A stretch of 33,111 nucleotides of DNA from Verrucomicrobiaceae bacterium. GTDB taxonomy: Bacteria > Verrucomicrobiota > Verrucomicrobiia > Verrucomicrobiales > DEV007. The notes under the pieces are model-generated. The model saw only the letters and a program-made list of their open reading frames with translations. It searched no databases and was not told where the DNA came from. Position numbers and translations under genes: made by a program. Location of the stretch: assembly GCA_009936795.1 (NCBI GenBank), contig JAACDM010000615.1:1-33111 (forward strand). The letters run 5' to 3'. Below are positions 1-8,807 of the stretch, one piece after another (the stretch's first letter is position 1; every line of letters begins with the position of its first letter).

Positions 1-157
1 TCCCGCCGAACTGGGCGCTTCCGTCCAGGACTTTCACATACGCATTCTGCAACACATCGTCCGCCATCGCGTGATCCCCGCAACAACAGCTGAGCGCCCA
101 GCCAAAACTCAATGCATGGAGTTCGGCCAATTGCGCGCGCAGCTCGGTATGGTTCAT
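1..157 (-). CDS. ECF-type RNA polymerase sigma factor, N-terminal part (runs off window)
   Basis: The reverse strand from the ATG at 157 reads 52 codons without a stop to the window edge. The peptide has the look of sigma-70 region 2 of an ECF sigma factor: an N-terminal helix ending in ALSFGWALS, then the conserved acidic helix DDVLQNAYVKVL at residues 33-44, equivalent to the usual A-E-D-L-x-Q-E-x-F motif that contacts core RNA polymerase. ECF factors direct RNA polymerase to a small stress- or envelope-related regulon. The ATG at 157 was chosen because the other nearby reverse-strand ATGs (170 and 182) are out of frame. The gene is divergent from the glutaredoxin gene. A triple-Cys stretch (residues 24-26) sits in the first helical part and is unusual. 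Regions 3 and 4 lie outside the window, so the subfamily cannot be named. Confidence 0.72.
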   Translation of the reverse strand, partial: MNHTELRAQLAELHALSFGWALSCCCGDHAMADDVLQNAYVKVLDGSAQFGG

Positions 158-305
158 AAATCGGTAGCATGATCTCACTCATGGGTGACCTGAGCGATCC
201 GTTTATAGGACATCGCGTCAAAGAAATCTCTCTAATTGCCGTGGAGTTTGAATTTCTAGGCTGACCCAGAGGCGCCAAGAAGCGGGAGGGCAGCAGTCGC
301 AGCGC

Positions 306-337
306 TTGGTTGCGTCTTGGCAAACACCTCCTATAAT
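306..337 (+). promoter_or_regulatory. Putative sigma-70 promoter for the glutaredoxin gene
   Basis: A perfect TATAAT -10 box lies at 332-337. A weak -35 (TTGCGT, 310-315) precedes it with a 16-bp spacer. Transcription would begin near 344, about 16 bases before the ATG at 360. This argues against the longer in-frame TTG start at 306, which would lie upstream of the promoter. The -10 is seen directly; use of the site is inferred. Confidence 0.5.
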
Positions 338-359
338 CTCAGGAAACCTACGATTAATC

Positions 360-722
360 ATGTCCGAACAAGAAGCACCCAAAATCACTGCCTACCTCAA
401 AACCTACTGCGGCTGGAGCGAGGGCGTTCGCGCCATCATGCGGAAGCACAACCTGGAGTTTGAGGAGAAGGATATTATTAAAAATCCAGCGCAACGTGTA
501 GAAATGGAACAGAAGACCGGGCAACCGCTGTCTCCATGTGTTGAGGTGAATGGCGAGATGCTTGCGGATGTGTCTGGTCAGGAAGTCGAGGGGTACCTGC
601 TTGAGAAGGGGTTGATCGTAGCCTCGGACGAGGACGCTGGCGTGCCCACGGATGCTGGCTGTTCTGCGGAGGAACACGAGAAGATGGCGCAAGCGGCTTC
701 CATCTCGTTTATCAAAGAGTAG
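360..722 (+). CDS. Glutaredoxin family protein with CxxS active site
   Basis: The 120-residue product has a thioredoxin-fold glutaredoxin pattern: beta strand ITAYLKTY, then the active-site motif C17-G-W-S20 at the start of a helix, a second strand (EFEEKDI), and a cis-proline-like segment LSPCVEV (Pro59) before the GxxVxGQEVE helix. Glutaredoxins exchange thiols with glutathione mixed disulfides in the cytoplasm, and CxxS forms use one active cysteine. Two further cysteines stand out, Cys60 directly after the cis-Pro and Cys101 in an acidic C-terminal extension (residues 90-120) beyond the usual fold. The ATG at 360 is preferred over an in-frame TTG at 306 because a TATAAT box lies between them and the fold starts soon after residue 8. 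dtd follows 62 bp downstream and may be cotranscribed. Substrate unknown. Confidence 0.85.
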   Translation: MSEQEAPKITAYLKTYCGWSEGVRAIMRKHNLEFEEKDIIKNPAQRVEMEQKTGQPLSPCVEVNGEMLADVSGQEVEGYLLEKGLIVASDEDAGVPTDAGCSAEEHEKMAQAASISFIKE

Positions 723-784
723 CGCGGCCTTCCAGGCCGGAACTCGGGCAGGGTGCACGAGCTACACTACTACGGCCACCGAAC

Positions 785-1240
785 GTGTTAGCCATTCTTC
801 AGCGGGTTAGCGAAGCGTCTGTCTCCATTCAGGGCGTGGTAAGCGGCGCCATCGACCAGGGTTTCCTGATCTTGTTAGGAATCGAGACCGCAGATGATGC
901 GGGTGACGTCGAGTGGCTTGCCAACAAGATTGCTAAGATGCGGGTCTTTAGTGATGATGCAGGGTTGATGAACCGCTCGTTAGAAGACACCGGTGGCCAG
1001 ACACTTGTTGTGAGCCAATTCACCTTGCATGCGAACACGAAGAAAGGGAACCGCCCCTCCTTCATCCGCGCTGCGCGTCCGGAACAAGCCATCCCGCTCT
1101 ACGAATCTTTCGTTGAGGCGATGCGCTCTCAGCTTGGCCCTGACAACGTAGCCACAGGCGAGTTTGGAGCCGACATGCAGGTCGCCTTGATCAACGACGG
1201 GCCAGTGACCATTCCGATCGATAGTCGGAACCGCCAGTAG
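785..1240 (+). CDS. dtd: D-aminoacyl-tRNA deacylase
   Basis: This 151-residue protein is full length for the DTD family. It hydrolyses D-amino acids (and misattached glycine) from tRNA in the cytoplasm, a proofreading step outside the synthetase. The family start is clear ([14 protein letters not shown]), as are the catalytic SQFTL motif at residues 77-81 and the Gly-cisPro motif N-D-G139-P140-V-T near the C terminus, which excludes L-amino acids. Translation starts at a GTG (785), which aligns with the normal family N terminus; no in-frame ATG fits. The C terminus ends shortly after the cis-Pro motif, as usual. The gene follows the glutaredoxin gene and is convergent with the sulfatase fusion gene, with only 7 bp between their stop codons. 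Confidence 0.95.
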   Translation: MLAILQRVSEASVSIQGVVSGAIDQGFLILLGIETADDAGDVEWLANKIAKMRVFSDDAGLMNRSLEDTGGQTLVVSQFTLHANTKKGNRPSFIRAARPEQAIPLYESFVEAMRSQLGPDNVATGEFGADMQVALINDGPVTIPIDSRNRQ

Positions 1241-1247
1241 CATTCGC

Positions 1248-4200
1248 TCACTCCGCTCCCGCAGCCCAAAGAAGCAGTTTCTCGATGATAGCTGTATTGT
1301 GATGATCTGCGATTGGGACACCACCAATTCCTTCACCTCTCAGCACACTGTTGCTAATCCAGCCGGCATCCGTAACACAGACGACACGACCCTTGCCTGG
1401 CTCAGCGATGCCTAACAAACACCCTTCAGCGTTGCGATCTCCTTTCAGGGGCGCTTGCGAGGTGTCATTGGCAACCAAGCTCCGCGGATTGGCTGGGTGA
1501 TCTTTCGCCAGCTCAATGAGATTACCCGTGTAGTAAGCCCACGTTTCCCCGCCGATGATCGGCGTGTCCTCAGCCAGCTTGATCCTCTTAATGTCAGTAT
1601 ACTGGTTCACCCAACGCATCCCAAAGTGTGCCAGCAACTGATTCGTCGTCTCCGTCTCCAGGTTGTGATTCTCTTGGTTCCCCATGAGGATGAGCCCACC
1701 GCCTTGGTAAACATAATCGCGAAGCTGTGAGATAGCTTCAGGCGAGAATCGTGGTGGCTCAGAACCATCCCCGATCGCTTTCGCACTGGGGTTGCTAATT
1801 AAGACCACGTCAATACCCGCAAGAGTCGCTACGGTTGGGGAAGCAGCGTCCACCTTGACCTCAAAAGGCTTTTCTAACACTTCCAGGATATCTCCATAGG
1901 TGCCGTCGGGCAAATAGCGCTTCTCCCCATCAGCGTTGAAATGTCTGCTATAGAGAAACGTTGGCTTCTCGGCAGGACTAAGAGCTGAAACACCAGGCAT
2001 CATCGTTCTGATAGACCACAGGTGACCACCAGCCGTGATGTAGAGCGTCTTCCAATCATCACCGCCGAAGGTGCAGTTCGTCACTTCATCCGTCGGGATG
2101 TGGACATAGTCCAACAACTTGCCGTCCGGAGTGATTACGTAGATTCCAGAAGTCGGTTGTTCTGAAATCTCCGCCGGGGGATTCGCTTGATGCAATCCCG
2201 CCGCCACGTAGAGCCTGCCTTCCGTATCCTGCGCCAGCCCATCGGGGCCGCGAGTTCCGGCCCAGTCATAGACGAGATAACGCGTATCGAGATCAACATT
2301 GCCATCCTCCCCGAGATCGAACCGCCACAACTTGCGAGCGGCTCCTACTGTGTTGTTGTGGTTGTCTGCCACGAAGAGATAGCGCTCGTCGTGCGACACA
2401 AGAATCCCATTGGGCCGATCAACCTCATGAGTAATGAAACGCGTGATGGTTCCGTTCGGATCGATGCGATACACGCCCTCGACTGGCTTGCCGTCCGTAT
2501 CCACTATTTCCAATCCCTCACGGTTTCCATAGCGTGGGTCGGTGAAGTAGATCCTCCCTTTCGAATCCTTGGTGAGGTCATTGGTCGCCGCGAATCGCTT
2601 TCCGGCATAAGTATCCGCTAGGATCTCCACCCGTCCATCCAAATGATGACGCGTGACCCGCTTCGACTTCGGTTCACAAACCAACAACGTGTTCTCAGTC
2701 TCAAACAACAGGCCGTTTGAACCCACCCCTTTTTTAAAAACACTGGTGACCCCGCCGAGATCCAATCGGTTGATGTTCCCTTCGCCACTGGTGAATAACC
2801 CCAGCTGCGGATGCCATGCCGGCCCCTCACCAGCACCCAACTTGAGAAGCTCCACTGGCTTAGCACCATCGGCGAAGATCTTGGCACTAGCGTCAGAAAC
2901 GGGAACATCACCAGGGAGATCCGAACGCGCTTGGTCCACTTCCTTCCCTTCCCAAATAACCGTTTCTCCATCATAGGTCAGGATACGGCTCGAACTTCTC
3001 GGCGCTGGCTTGGTACTAGTTTTTGGCATGAAAGAGGCCAAATGCGTCTTGATGTCGGCATGCTCCGCTAAGTGCGCGATATTTGTCCATTCGTGGGGAT
3101 CAGCCTCAAGATCGTAGAGCTCCTCAGTCCCGTCCGCGTAGCGAATGTAACGCCACTTCTCCGTGCAGGCACCGTGGTTGTCGTGGTTGTGCGTGGTGAG
3201 GGCAGGAAACTCTCGCGGCGCATCGGGATCTTTGAGTTGTGGCATGAGGCTATGCCCCTCCAAGTCATCCCGTTCTTTCAAATCGCAGAGTTCATTCAAC
3301 GTTGGATAGATGTCTAACAATTCAGCAGGGCGATGCGTGCGCTTTCCTGATCCCACACCCGGTCCGGCAAAGATCAGGGGCACACGCGTGCTATCTTGCC
3401 AAAGGGTGTTCTTTCCTGTGATGTCTTTCTCTCCCACATGCCAACCATGATCCGACCACAGGACGACCACCGTATCGTCAGTCTTGCCACTTGCTTCGAG
3501 AGCATCTAACACACGCCCTACTTGACTATCCACGAAACTGACACTTGCAAGATAAGACCGCGTGAGATGACGCCACTCATTGTTCTGCTTCAACCAACTC
3601 AGACGGGTCTCGGGTAGGTCCCAGTGCAAGTAAGAGGCAAACTTTGGCAAGTCGCTGCGATCTCCGTCCAAGTAAGGCGGCAGTTCCAAGGTGTCTTCAG
3701 GATAGAGATCGAACCATTTCTGCGTGGCATAACAAGGCACATGAGGAAGAAAGAAGCCGACCGCGAGAAAGAACGGATCTTCGGCTTCCGCTTGTTTGGC
3801 TAGCGCCTCGACCGCCCAACTCGCAACTTTCCAATCGCCCTTGTCCTCATCCCTGTGAGGAAACGTTCCCCAATCGACCAGAGGATGCTTTGCTGGGGTG
3901 TCGACAATTTTCTGAGCGGGCTTGGCACCAACACTGGCATTCGGTCCCCACTCATGAAACTCTCCCTCACGGCCACGTTTGCCGCCATGGTAGATCTTCC
4001 CACCGCTCAACGTGCGATAACCGTGATTCGCAAAGTGCTGTGCCAAGGTGACGCGATCCTTGAACGGCTCGACCGTCCGGAACCATGGAGCAAGGCCATA
4101 GATTCCCGTCGTCGACGGACGTAATCCTAACATCAGGCTTGTCCGCGAGGCATTGCAGAGAGGCGATTGGCAATGCGCATTTGTAAAGACCGTACCACGG

Positions 4201-4370
4201 GCAGCCAAACGATCCATGTGTGGCGTCTGAACCTGCGGATGCCCGCCGAGTGGACCAACCCAGTCATTGAGATCATCGATCGCAATGAACAGCACGTTAG
4301 GTTTCGCATCTGCTGAGCTGGACCACGTGCCGAGAACGACCAGAAAGACGAAAAGAAGGCGTTTCATCAT
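1248..4370 (-). CDS. Secreted sulfatase / SMP-30 gluconolactonase / GATase-like fusion protein
   Basis: The 1040-residue protein has three parts. A signal peptide (residues 1-22, ending SADA) is followed by an iduronate-2-sulfatase-type arylsulfatase (about 24-450). Its metal ligands are D32 and D33, its formylglycine site is C72-N-A-S-R76 (the CxAxR variant of CxPxR), and it has D307-H308 and K320. Residues about 490-795 form an SMP-30/gluconolactonase beta-propeller with candidate metal ligands E515, N597, N654 and D710. Residues about 800-1040 look like the GATase-like/ThuA-like fold seen in PVC proteins (GIDVVLISNP, YQGGGLILMGNQE). The first part would remove sulfate esters from polysaccharide, the second may hydrolyse a lactone, and the third has no assignable reaction. 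The frame is open throughout, so the fusion looks genuine. The start is a double Met directly before the signal peptide. Activation would require a formylglycine-generating enzyme, which is not in this window. Confidence 0.9.
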   Translation of the reverse strand: MMKRLLFVFLVVLGTWSSSADAKPNVLFIAIDDLNDWVGPLGGHPQVQTPHMDRLAARGTVFTNAHCQSPLCNASRTSLMLGLRPSTTGIYGLAPWFRTVEPFKDRVTLAQHFANHGYRTLSGGKIYHGGKRGREGEFHEWGPNASVGAKPAQKIVDTPAKHPLVDWGTFPHRDEDKGDWKVASWAVEALAKQAEAEDPFFLAVGFFLPHVPCYATQKWFDLYPEDTLELPPYLDGDRSDLPKFASYLHWDLPETRLSWLKQNNEWRHLTRSYLASVSFVDSQVGRVLDALEASGKTDDTVVVLWSDHGWHVGEKDITGKNTLWQDSTRVPLIFAGPGVGSGKRTHRPAELLDIYPTLNELCDLKERDDLEGHSLMPQLKDPDAPREFPALTTHNHDNHGACTEKWRYIRYADGTEELYDLEADPHEWTNIAHLAEHADIKTHLASFMPKTSTKPAPRSSSRILTYDGETVIWEGKEVDQARSDLPGDVPVSDASAKIFADGAKPVELLKLGAGEGPAWHPQLGLFTSGEGNINRLDLGGVTSVFKKGVGSNGLLFETENTLLVCEPKSKRVTRHHLDGRVEILADTYAGKRFAATNDLTKDSKGRIYFTDPRYGNREGLEIVDTDGKPVEGVYRIDPNGTITRFITHEVDRPNGILVSHDERYLFVADNHNNTVGAARKLWRFDLGEDGNVDLDTRYLVYDWAGTRGPDGLAQDTEGRLYVAAGLHQANPPAEISEQPTSGIYVITPDGKLLDYVHIPTDEVTNCTFGGDDWKTLYITAGGHLWSIRTMMPGVSALSPAEKPTFLYSRHFNADGEKRYLPDGTYGDILEVLEKPFEVKVDAASPTVATLAGIDVVLISNPSAKAIGDGSEPPRFSPEAISQLRDYVYQGGGLILMGNQENHNLETETTNQLLAHFGMRWVNQYTDIKRIKLAEDTPIIGGETWAYYTGNLIELAKDHPANPRSLVANDTSQAPLKGDRNAEGCLLGIAEPGKGRVVCVTDAGWISNSVLRGEGIGGVPIADHHNTAIIEKLLLWAAGAE

Positions 4371-4462
4371 GCCTCATCCCAGGGGCAAATCACGCCGATG
4401 TCAATCGAGCCGCGCGAGCGTTTGCAATTATGCTGGCCCATCGGATAGCGTAACCACCTCTG
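4371..4462. promoter_or_regulatory. Divergent intergenic region between sulfatase fusion and O-antigen-ligase-like gene
   Basis: This 92-bp gap separates two divergent starts and must hold promoter elements for both genes. On the minus strand a CATAAT sequence (plus 4428-4433) could be the -10 of the sulfatase gene, but no good -35 is visible. On the plus strand only a weak TTGCAA / ATAGCG pair is seen. No operator-like palindrome was noticed. The assignment rests mainly on gene arrangement. Confidence 0.3.
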
Positions 4463-5707
4463 ATGCCCGCTGACACTCCACCTCACCTCAACCGCGTACG
4501 CGTGCGGCGTTGGCATTTCGGGATGGTCGTGTTTCTCGCAGGCTACCACGTCTTTCAGAACATCTGGCTTCACCTCCTTTGGTTCGCTGCGACCGTGGCG
4601 TTGCCCTATTTCACCTGGCGTGGGTTTCCAAAGCAGCCGTCCAAATTTCATATCACTGCCACCGTATTCTGTGGGCTCATGCTGCTCCTGTCCTACCGGC
4701 CAGGCGCCTGGCCATCCAGCTTCGGATGGCTAGGCGTGCCACTCGCTCTCGGGGATACCTTGCTCTTCCTCGTCTTTATCGACGCCGCTTATCAGTTAGG
4801 TCATCGACGCGAGCATTTCCGCGAACGCACACTCTTCATCATCGTTCTGGTCGCTGCAGTTACCGCAGTGATCAGCCTGATCGTATTCTATGCCCTACCA
4901 ACCACACAGTTTCCGGCAAGTCGACTAAAGAACGTCATCGTACACTTCGGTCTCGCACCTGTCCTGACCGGCTTGCTCTTCGCTTCCGCTGGACTAACAG
5001 CCGCGTTACTTGCGTGTCGGGAGACCGTGACCAAGCGACGATGCCAACTCCTTGTGCTTGAAGCGATCCTTTTATTCTCAGCATTGTGTACCCAAACCCG
5101 TGGCGCTATCCTCGCCTTCATCGTCGGGCTCGTGATCCTGATCATTTGTCAGTTTCATCGCAAACTTCTTGGGCCCCTTGCCGTAATCGTCATCGTCTGC
5201 GCGATTTACCAATGGGCTCTGCCGTCTCTCAGTCGAGCGGTGTCCACCCAAGCACAGGAGGAGGCAAATCCTGCCAAGTCGTTAATCGTTCGGAAGGACG
5301 CTGGACGACTAAATCTCTACGAGATCATTCTCGACCGGATGGCACCACCCGTCGACTATGTGTTAGGACGTGGACGCTGGGCACCGGATACTGCTGGGCC
5401 TCCCGAGCAGTCTTGGCACGCCCATCACCCCCATAGCGTGTATCTCGCGACATTCTATCGCGGCGGAGGACTGGGCTTGATGGCGTTGGGAACCGTCATG
5501 TTCATTGGTCTCGTGCCTTGCTGGCGCGAAGCACGCGCAGGCCGCCCTGTATGGTTGATTCTCGCTGGCTTCGGCATGGCCGCCTTCCTGGTCGATGGCG
5601 ATGACCTTACCACGATCGCTTCCATGCCGCGTGTGGAACCTCTCCTCTTCTGGTTTCCCCTGGCTGCCGGTGCTGGAGCATCGGCAAGAGAACGAACTTC
5701 GCCTTGA
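4463..5707 (+). CDS. O-antigen ligase / Wzy-like polytopic membrane protein
   Basis: The 414-residue protein has about ten hydrophobic membrane segments. It carries the two features typical of the O-antigen ligase and polymerase superfamily: a TRGAILAFIVGLVI segment (around 210-225, the usual S/T-R-G-A-x-L-A) and a large extracytoplasmic loop containing HAHHPHSVYLATFYRGGGLGLMAL (the usual H-N-x-x-L ... GxxG). Members transfer or polymerise undecaprenyl-linked glycans at the periplasmic face of the inner membrane. The polymer handled here is unknown, and no glycosyltransferase neighbours are present to help. The gene starts a plus-strand pair: the next coding sequence begins 31 bases after its stop, so the two are probably cotranscribed. 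It could equally be called a Wzy polymerase, since sequence does not separate the two reliably. Confidence 0.75.
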   Translation: MPADTPPHLNRVRVRRWHFGMVVFLAGYHVFQNIWLHLLWFAATVALPYFTWRGFPKQPSKFHITATVFCGLMLLLSYRPGAWPSSFGWLGVPLALGDTLLFLVFIDAAYQLGHRREHFRERTLFIIVLVAAVTAVISLIVFYALPTTQFPASRLKNVIVHFGLAPVLTGLLFASAGLTAALLACRETVTKRRCQLLVLEAILLFSALCTQTRGAILAFIVGLVILIICQFHRKLLGPLAVIVIVCAIYQWALPSLSRAVSTQAQEEANPAKSLIVRKDAGRLNLYEIILDRMAPPVDYVLGRGRWAPDTAGPPEQSWHAHHPHSVYLATFYRGGGLGLMALGTVMFIGLVPCWREARAGRPVWLILAGFGMAAFLVDGDDLTTIASMPRVEPLLFWFPLAAGAGASARERTSP

Positions 5708-5737
5708 GCAACAGGGCCTGGGCTTCCACAGTTCCGA

Positions 5738-8700
5738 ATGCCCTCTAGAGACCGCGCAACGCTCCCACCGAAACTGCTTGAGCAGTTTCACTGCCTGCGT
5801 CGGCGACTTTGGCAAACCCGCTTCTTAGAATGGTCTGGCTTGGTCATCGTTGCGTTGATCAGCCTGTTCTTCGTCGTTTGGATATCCGACCGCGTCTGGG
5901 ACACTCCCTTAGCCTGGCGCATGGCTCTACTCGCCTGCATTTACATCACTCTGTTAGGATTCGCGTCATGGCTCTTCTTGCGCTGGGGCTTGCCGCTAAC
6001 CCGCTGGACGGCGCTCGGTAACTTCGTTCGGAGATGGGATCGCAAATCCGGCGATCGTGTTCTCGCTGCCGTTTCTCTAACAGAAGAAGAAGCACAGGCC
6101 GCTGAGTCGCCGCGCCTACGAGAAGCCGCCCTCGGGCAGATCGCGAATCAGCTTAGCCAAACTGATCTCACACCGAGCATCTCCCGCGTTTGGCTCAGAA
6201 GGGCTTCCACCTCCGTCATTGGCACGACGCTTCTACTTGGTCTTGTTCTTCTGCTAGCGCCTCATGCCAGCATGAACGCCGCAGTTCGGACGTTCCTCCC
6301 GTGGAAAGACACGCCTCGCTACACCTTTGTCCAGCTTGGCGACATCCCCTCGACCCACATCATCCCTCATGGTGAACCCACCATGGTCAGCGTCCCACTA
6401 AAGGAAGACTCCCCTTGGAGCCGTCCTCAAGGACACGCCACAGTACATGGCCAATCGCTCGTCGCGCCCTTGGAGAGGGGTGCCTACACCTTTGAACTCC
6501 CCGGACTCGTCAACGAGGAAACGCTCAGCGTTCGCATTGGCGATGCCCAAACGAAGATTCAGATTGTTCCCATGCACCGACCTGGGCTCGAACACTTGGA
6601 GGCCAACATCATCCTACCTACCTACTTGCAACACTCGCCACGGGTCACGGAAATCACCACCGGCAACTTGGAAGTCCTCACCGGAAGCCGCCTCCACCTC
6701 ACAGGCACCGTGACCCGTACGCTTGCCAAAGCAGACTTTCGCGGTGTCGATTCCCAAGCCCTTAGAATCGAAGGCCAGCAATTCCACACGCACACCCTTG
6801 AGATCAATGAACGCCCACAGATCTTGGAGATCAAGTGGGAAGATCAATTAGGACTCCTGGCACGCGATCCCTTGCGCGTAGAGCTTCGTCCCGTCCAAGA
6901 CAAGCCTCCCCGTGTCGAGCTGATCACTGGCACCTCGGCAGCGTTGACACTATTGGCACATGATACGGTTTCGTTCGGGCTACGAGCAGAAGACGACTTC
7001 GGCCTTCGTTCCATTGGGTATGTGTGGGGACCTTCAGGCGCAAAGCCAGAGGAACTCTGGCCAGATCAATCTCGTCAATCCAAAGAAGGTGGCGCTGAGG
7101 TTGTTTCGTTAGAAAATGATCTCACGTTTGCACCTAATACATTGGGACTGGCGCCTGGTAAGTGGCAATTCTGGGCTTACGCACAGGACTTTCAACCTGA
7201 AGCGCTGCCAAGTTTCTCATCGGCCAAGGTCCTCCAAGTGCTAACTGACGCCCAACACGCCTCCATGGTCCGCGCCCAGTTTCGACAGGTTCAAGAACAG
7301 CTTGAATCCATCGCCCGCGAGGAGGCCAGTCTGTTGCAAGAGAACCAAGCTCTCGCCCAAGCGGAGAATCTCGATCCAGCAGCACTCGACAAACAACAGA
7401 AGGCCGAACAGGAGACGGCCGACAAGCTCGCCGAGCTCACCACGCAATCGCAGGCTCTGTTAGAACAGGCCCTCAAGAATGATTCCATCGACACGACGGC
7501 CATGGATTCTTGGGGCGACATGCTAGCCGCCATGCAAAGTGTTTCACAGACAGGCATGCCGCAGGCATCGCAATCTCTCGGTCAGGCCAGTAACGCAGCT
7601 CAGGGTGGAAATTCTGGTCAGGCAAAGCAATCCCTTGCCGAGGCTATCGCCCAGCAAGAAGAGAACCTCAAACAACTCGCTGACGCCATGGGCGAAGCTC
7701 AACAAACGGAGGAAAAATTAGAAGCAGCAACCTTTGTCAATCGCCTTCGCGGTGTCGCCACAGCCGAGGAACGTATCGCCACCGAGATGAAGGCAACCGT
7801 ATTCCAATCGGCAGGACTCGCCCCTGTCCAACTGAATAAATCGGCGATGAAGGCTCTGGGCCTCCTTTCAGATAGCCATGACCTCACGCGCAACGAAGTC
7901 AACTACCTCATGACTGATCTAGAACACTATCATCGTCGCACCGACAAACCCATCTATGGGAAGGTTCATGGAGAGATGGTGCAGTCCAAGGTTCCCATTG
8001 AGCTAAGCCAAATCACCCGACGGGTGCAGCACAACCAGCACGGTCGCGTCATCCAAAGTAGCATTCGCTGGGCAAAGCAGTTTCACGCATGGGCAGACGC
8101 TCTCGCTGCTGACAAAGAACCCGAGAAAGAGGAACCAACTCAGGAAGGAGCAGGAGAAAGTGAAGGGAAGACGGACACAGAAACGCTGCTTGCGATCATG
8201 CGCCTCGTGCAACGCGAGATGGCACTCCGCGATCAAACCCGCGCCCTCGATCGACGCCGTAATCAAGCAGACTACCATGAAGCCGCCCAAGTATTGGAAC
8301 AGGAACAACGTGATCTTGGCTTCGCCGTCGCTGCGTTGTTAGCACGGGTCTTCGGACCTGAGGTTCAAATGCGCCTCCGCGCTGCCGGTTCTGCCATGAA
8401 CGATGCTGCCCTTCTATTAGAAAAACCCGAGACGGGTGGCGAGACTATCGCCGCCGAGACCGAGGTCATCGAGTTGCTCGGCAGCGCTGCCAAGAATGCT
8501 AGCCAGATGAGTGGGAATTCCAAAGGTATGCAGGCCCTAGCAGAGCTCCTCTCGCTCATGGAAGTTGGCAACAGTCCAGGTGGTAATCCCGAAGGTGCCG
8601 CGAGCAACCTTGCCTCGAACGCGACGACCGGCGTGACCACCGAGGACAATCGCGAACATCGCCAGATCGAAAAGACAACTGGCTATCAAAACGACAGCTT

Positions 8701-8800
8701 CCCCGAAGAATTTCGCGAAGCCCTAGGCAAGTTCTTCGAAGCTCGCGAAGCACTCATCGGTGCCCCAGCTGCAGAAGGCGAAGCTCGTTCATTTCCATAG
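5738..8800 (+). CDS. Large DUF4175-like membrane protein with long coiled coil
   Basis: The 1020-residue protein has three membrane segments (about 29-50, 62-81, 159-176), then an extracytoplasmic beta-rich region (about 190-500) and a long charged, Gln/Ala/Glu-rich coiled coil (about 505-665, 815-900) with a hydrophilic C terminus. By eye it parallels the 727-residue protein at 19006-21189: the same 2+1 membrane layout, RPGLEHLEANIILP against RPEINSIRLMTKPP, GSRLHLTGTVTRTLAKADF against GSSLGLKGVADKPLAKANI, and AEDDFGLRSIGYVW against LSDDFSLEEVKLSW. Its C-terminal half resembles the separate coiled-coil protein at 17177-19009. It therefore looks like a fused paralogue of two genes in the MoxR operon. 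Biochemical function is not known. It follows the O-antigen-ligase-like gene with a 30-bp gap. Confidence 0.8.
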   Translation: MPSRDRATLPPKLLEQFHCLRRRLWQTRFLEWSGLVIVALISLFFVVWISDRVWDTPLAWRMALLACIYITLLGFASWLFLRWGLPLTRWTALGNFVRRWDRKSGDRVLAAVSLTEEEAQAAESPRLREAALGQIANQLSQTDLTPSISRVWLRRASTSVIGTTLLLGLVLLLAPHASMNAAVRTFLPWKDTPRYTFVQLGDIPSTHIIPHGEPTMVSVPLKEDSPWSRPQGHATVHGQSLVAPLERGAYTFELPGLVNEETLSVRIGDAQTKIQIVPMHRPGLEHLEANIILPTYLQHSPRVTEITTGNLEVLTGSRLHLTGTVTRTLAKADFRGVDSQALRIEGQQFHTHTLEINERPQILEIKWEDQLGLLARDPLRVELRPVQDKPPRVELITGTSAALTLLAHDTVSFGLRAEDDFGLRSIGYVWGPSGAKPEELWPDQSRQSKEGGAEVVSLENDLTFAPNTLGLAPGKWQFWAYAQDFQPEALPSFSSAKVLQVLTDAQHASMVRAQFRQVQEQLESIAREEASLLQENQALAQAENLDPAALDKQQKAEQETADKLAELTTQSQALLEQALKNDSIDTTAMDSWGDMLAAMQSVSQTGMPQASQSLGQASNAAQGGNSGQAKQSLAEAIAQQEENLKQLADAMGEAQQTEEKLEAATFVNRLRGVATAEERIATEMKATVFQSAGLAPVQLNKSAMKALGLLSDSHDLTRNEVNYLMTDLEHYHRRTDKPIYGKVHGEMVQSKVPIELSQITRRVQHNQHGRVIQSSIRWAKQFHAWADALAADKEPEKEEPTQEGAGESEGKTDTETLLAIMRLVQREMALRDQTRALDRRRNQADYHEAAQVLEQEQRDLGFAVAALLARVFGPEVQMRLRAAGSAMNDAALLLEKPETGGETIAAETEVIELLGSAAKNASQMSGNSKGMQALAELLSLMEVGNSPGGNPEGAASNLASNATTGVTTEDNREHRQIEKTTGYQNDSFPEEFREALGKFFEAREALIGAPAAEGEARSFP

Positions 8801-8807
8801 CGAACCT

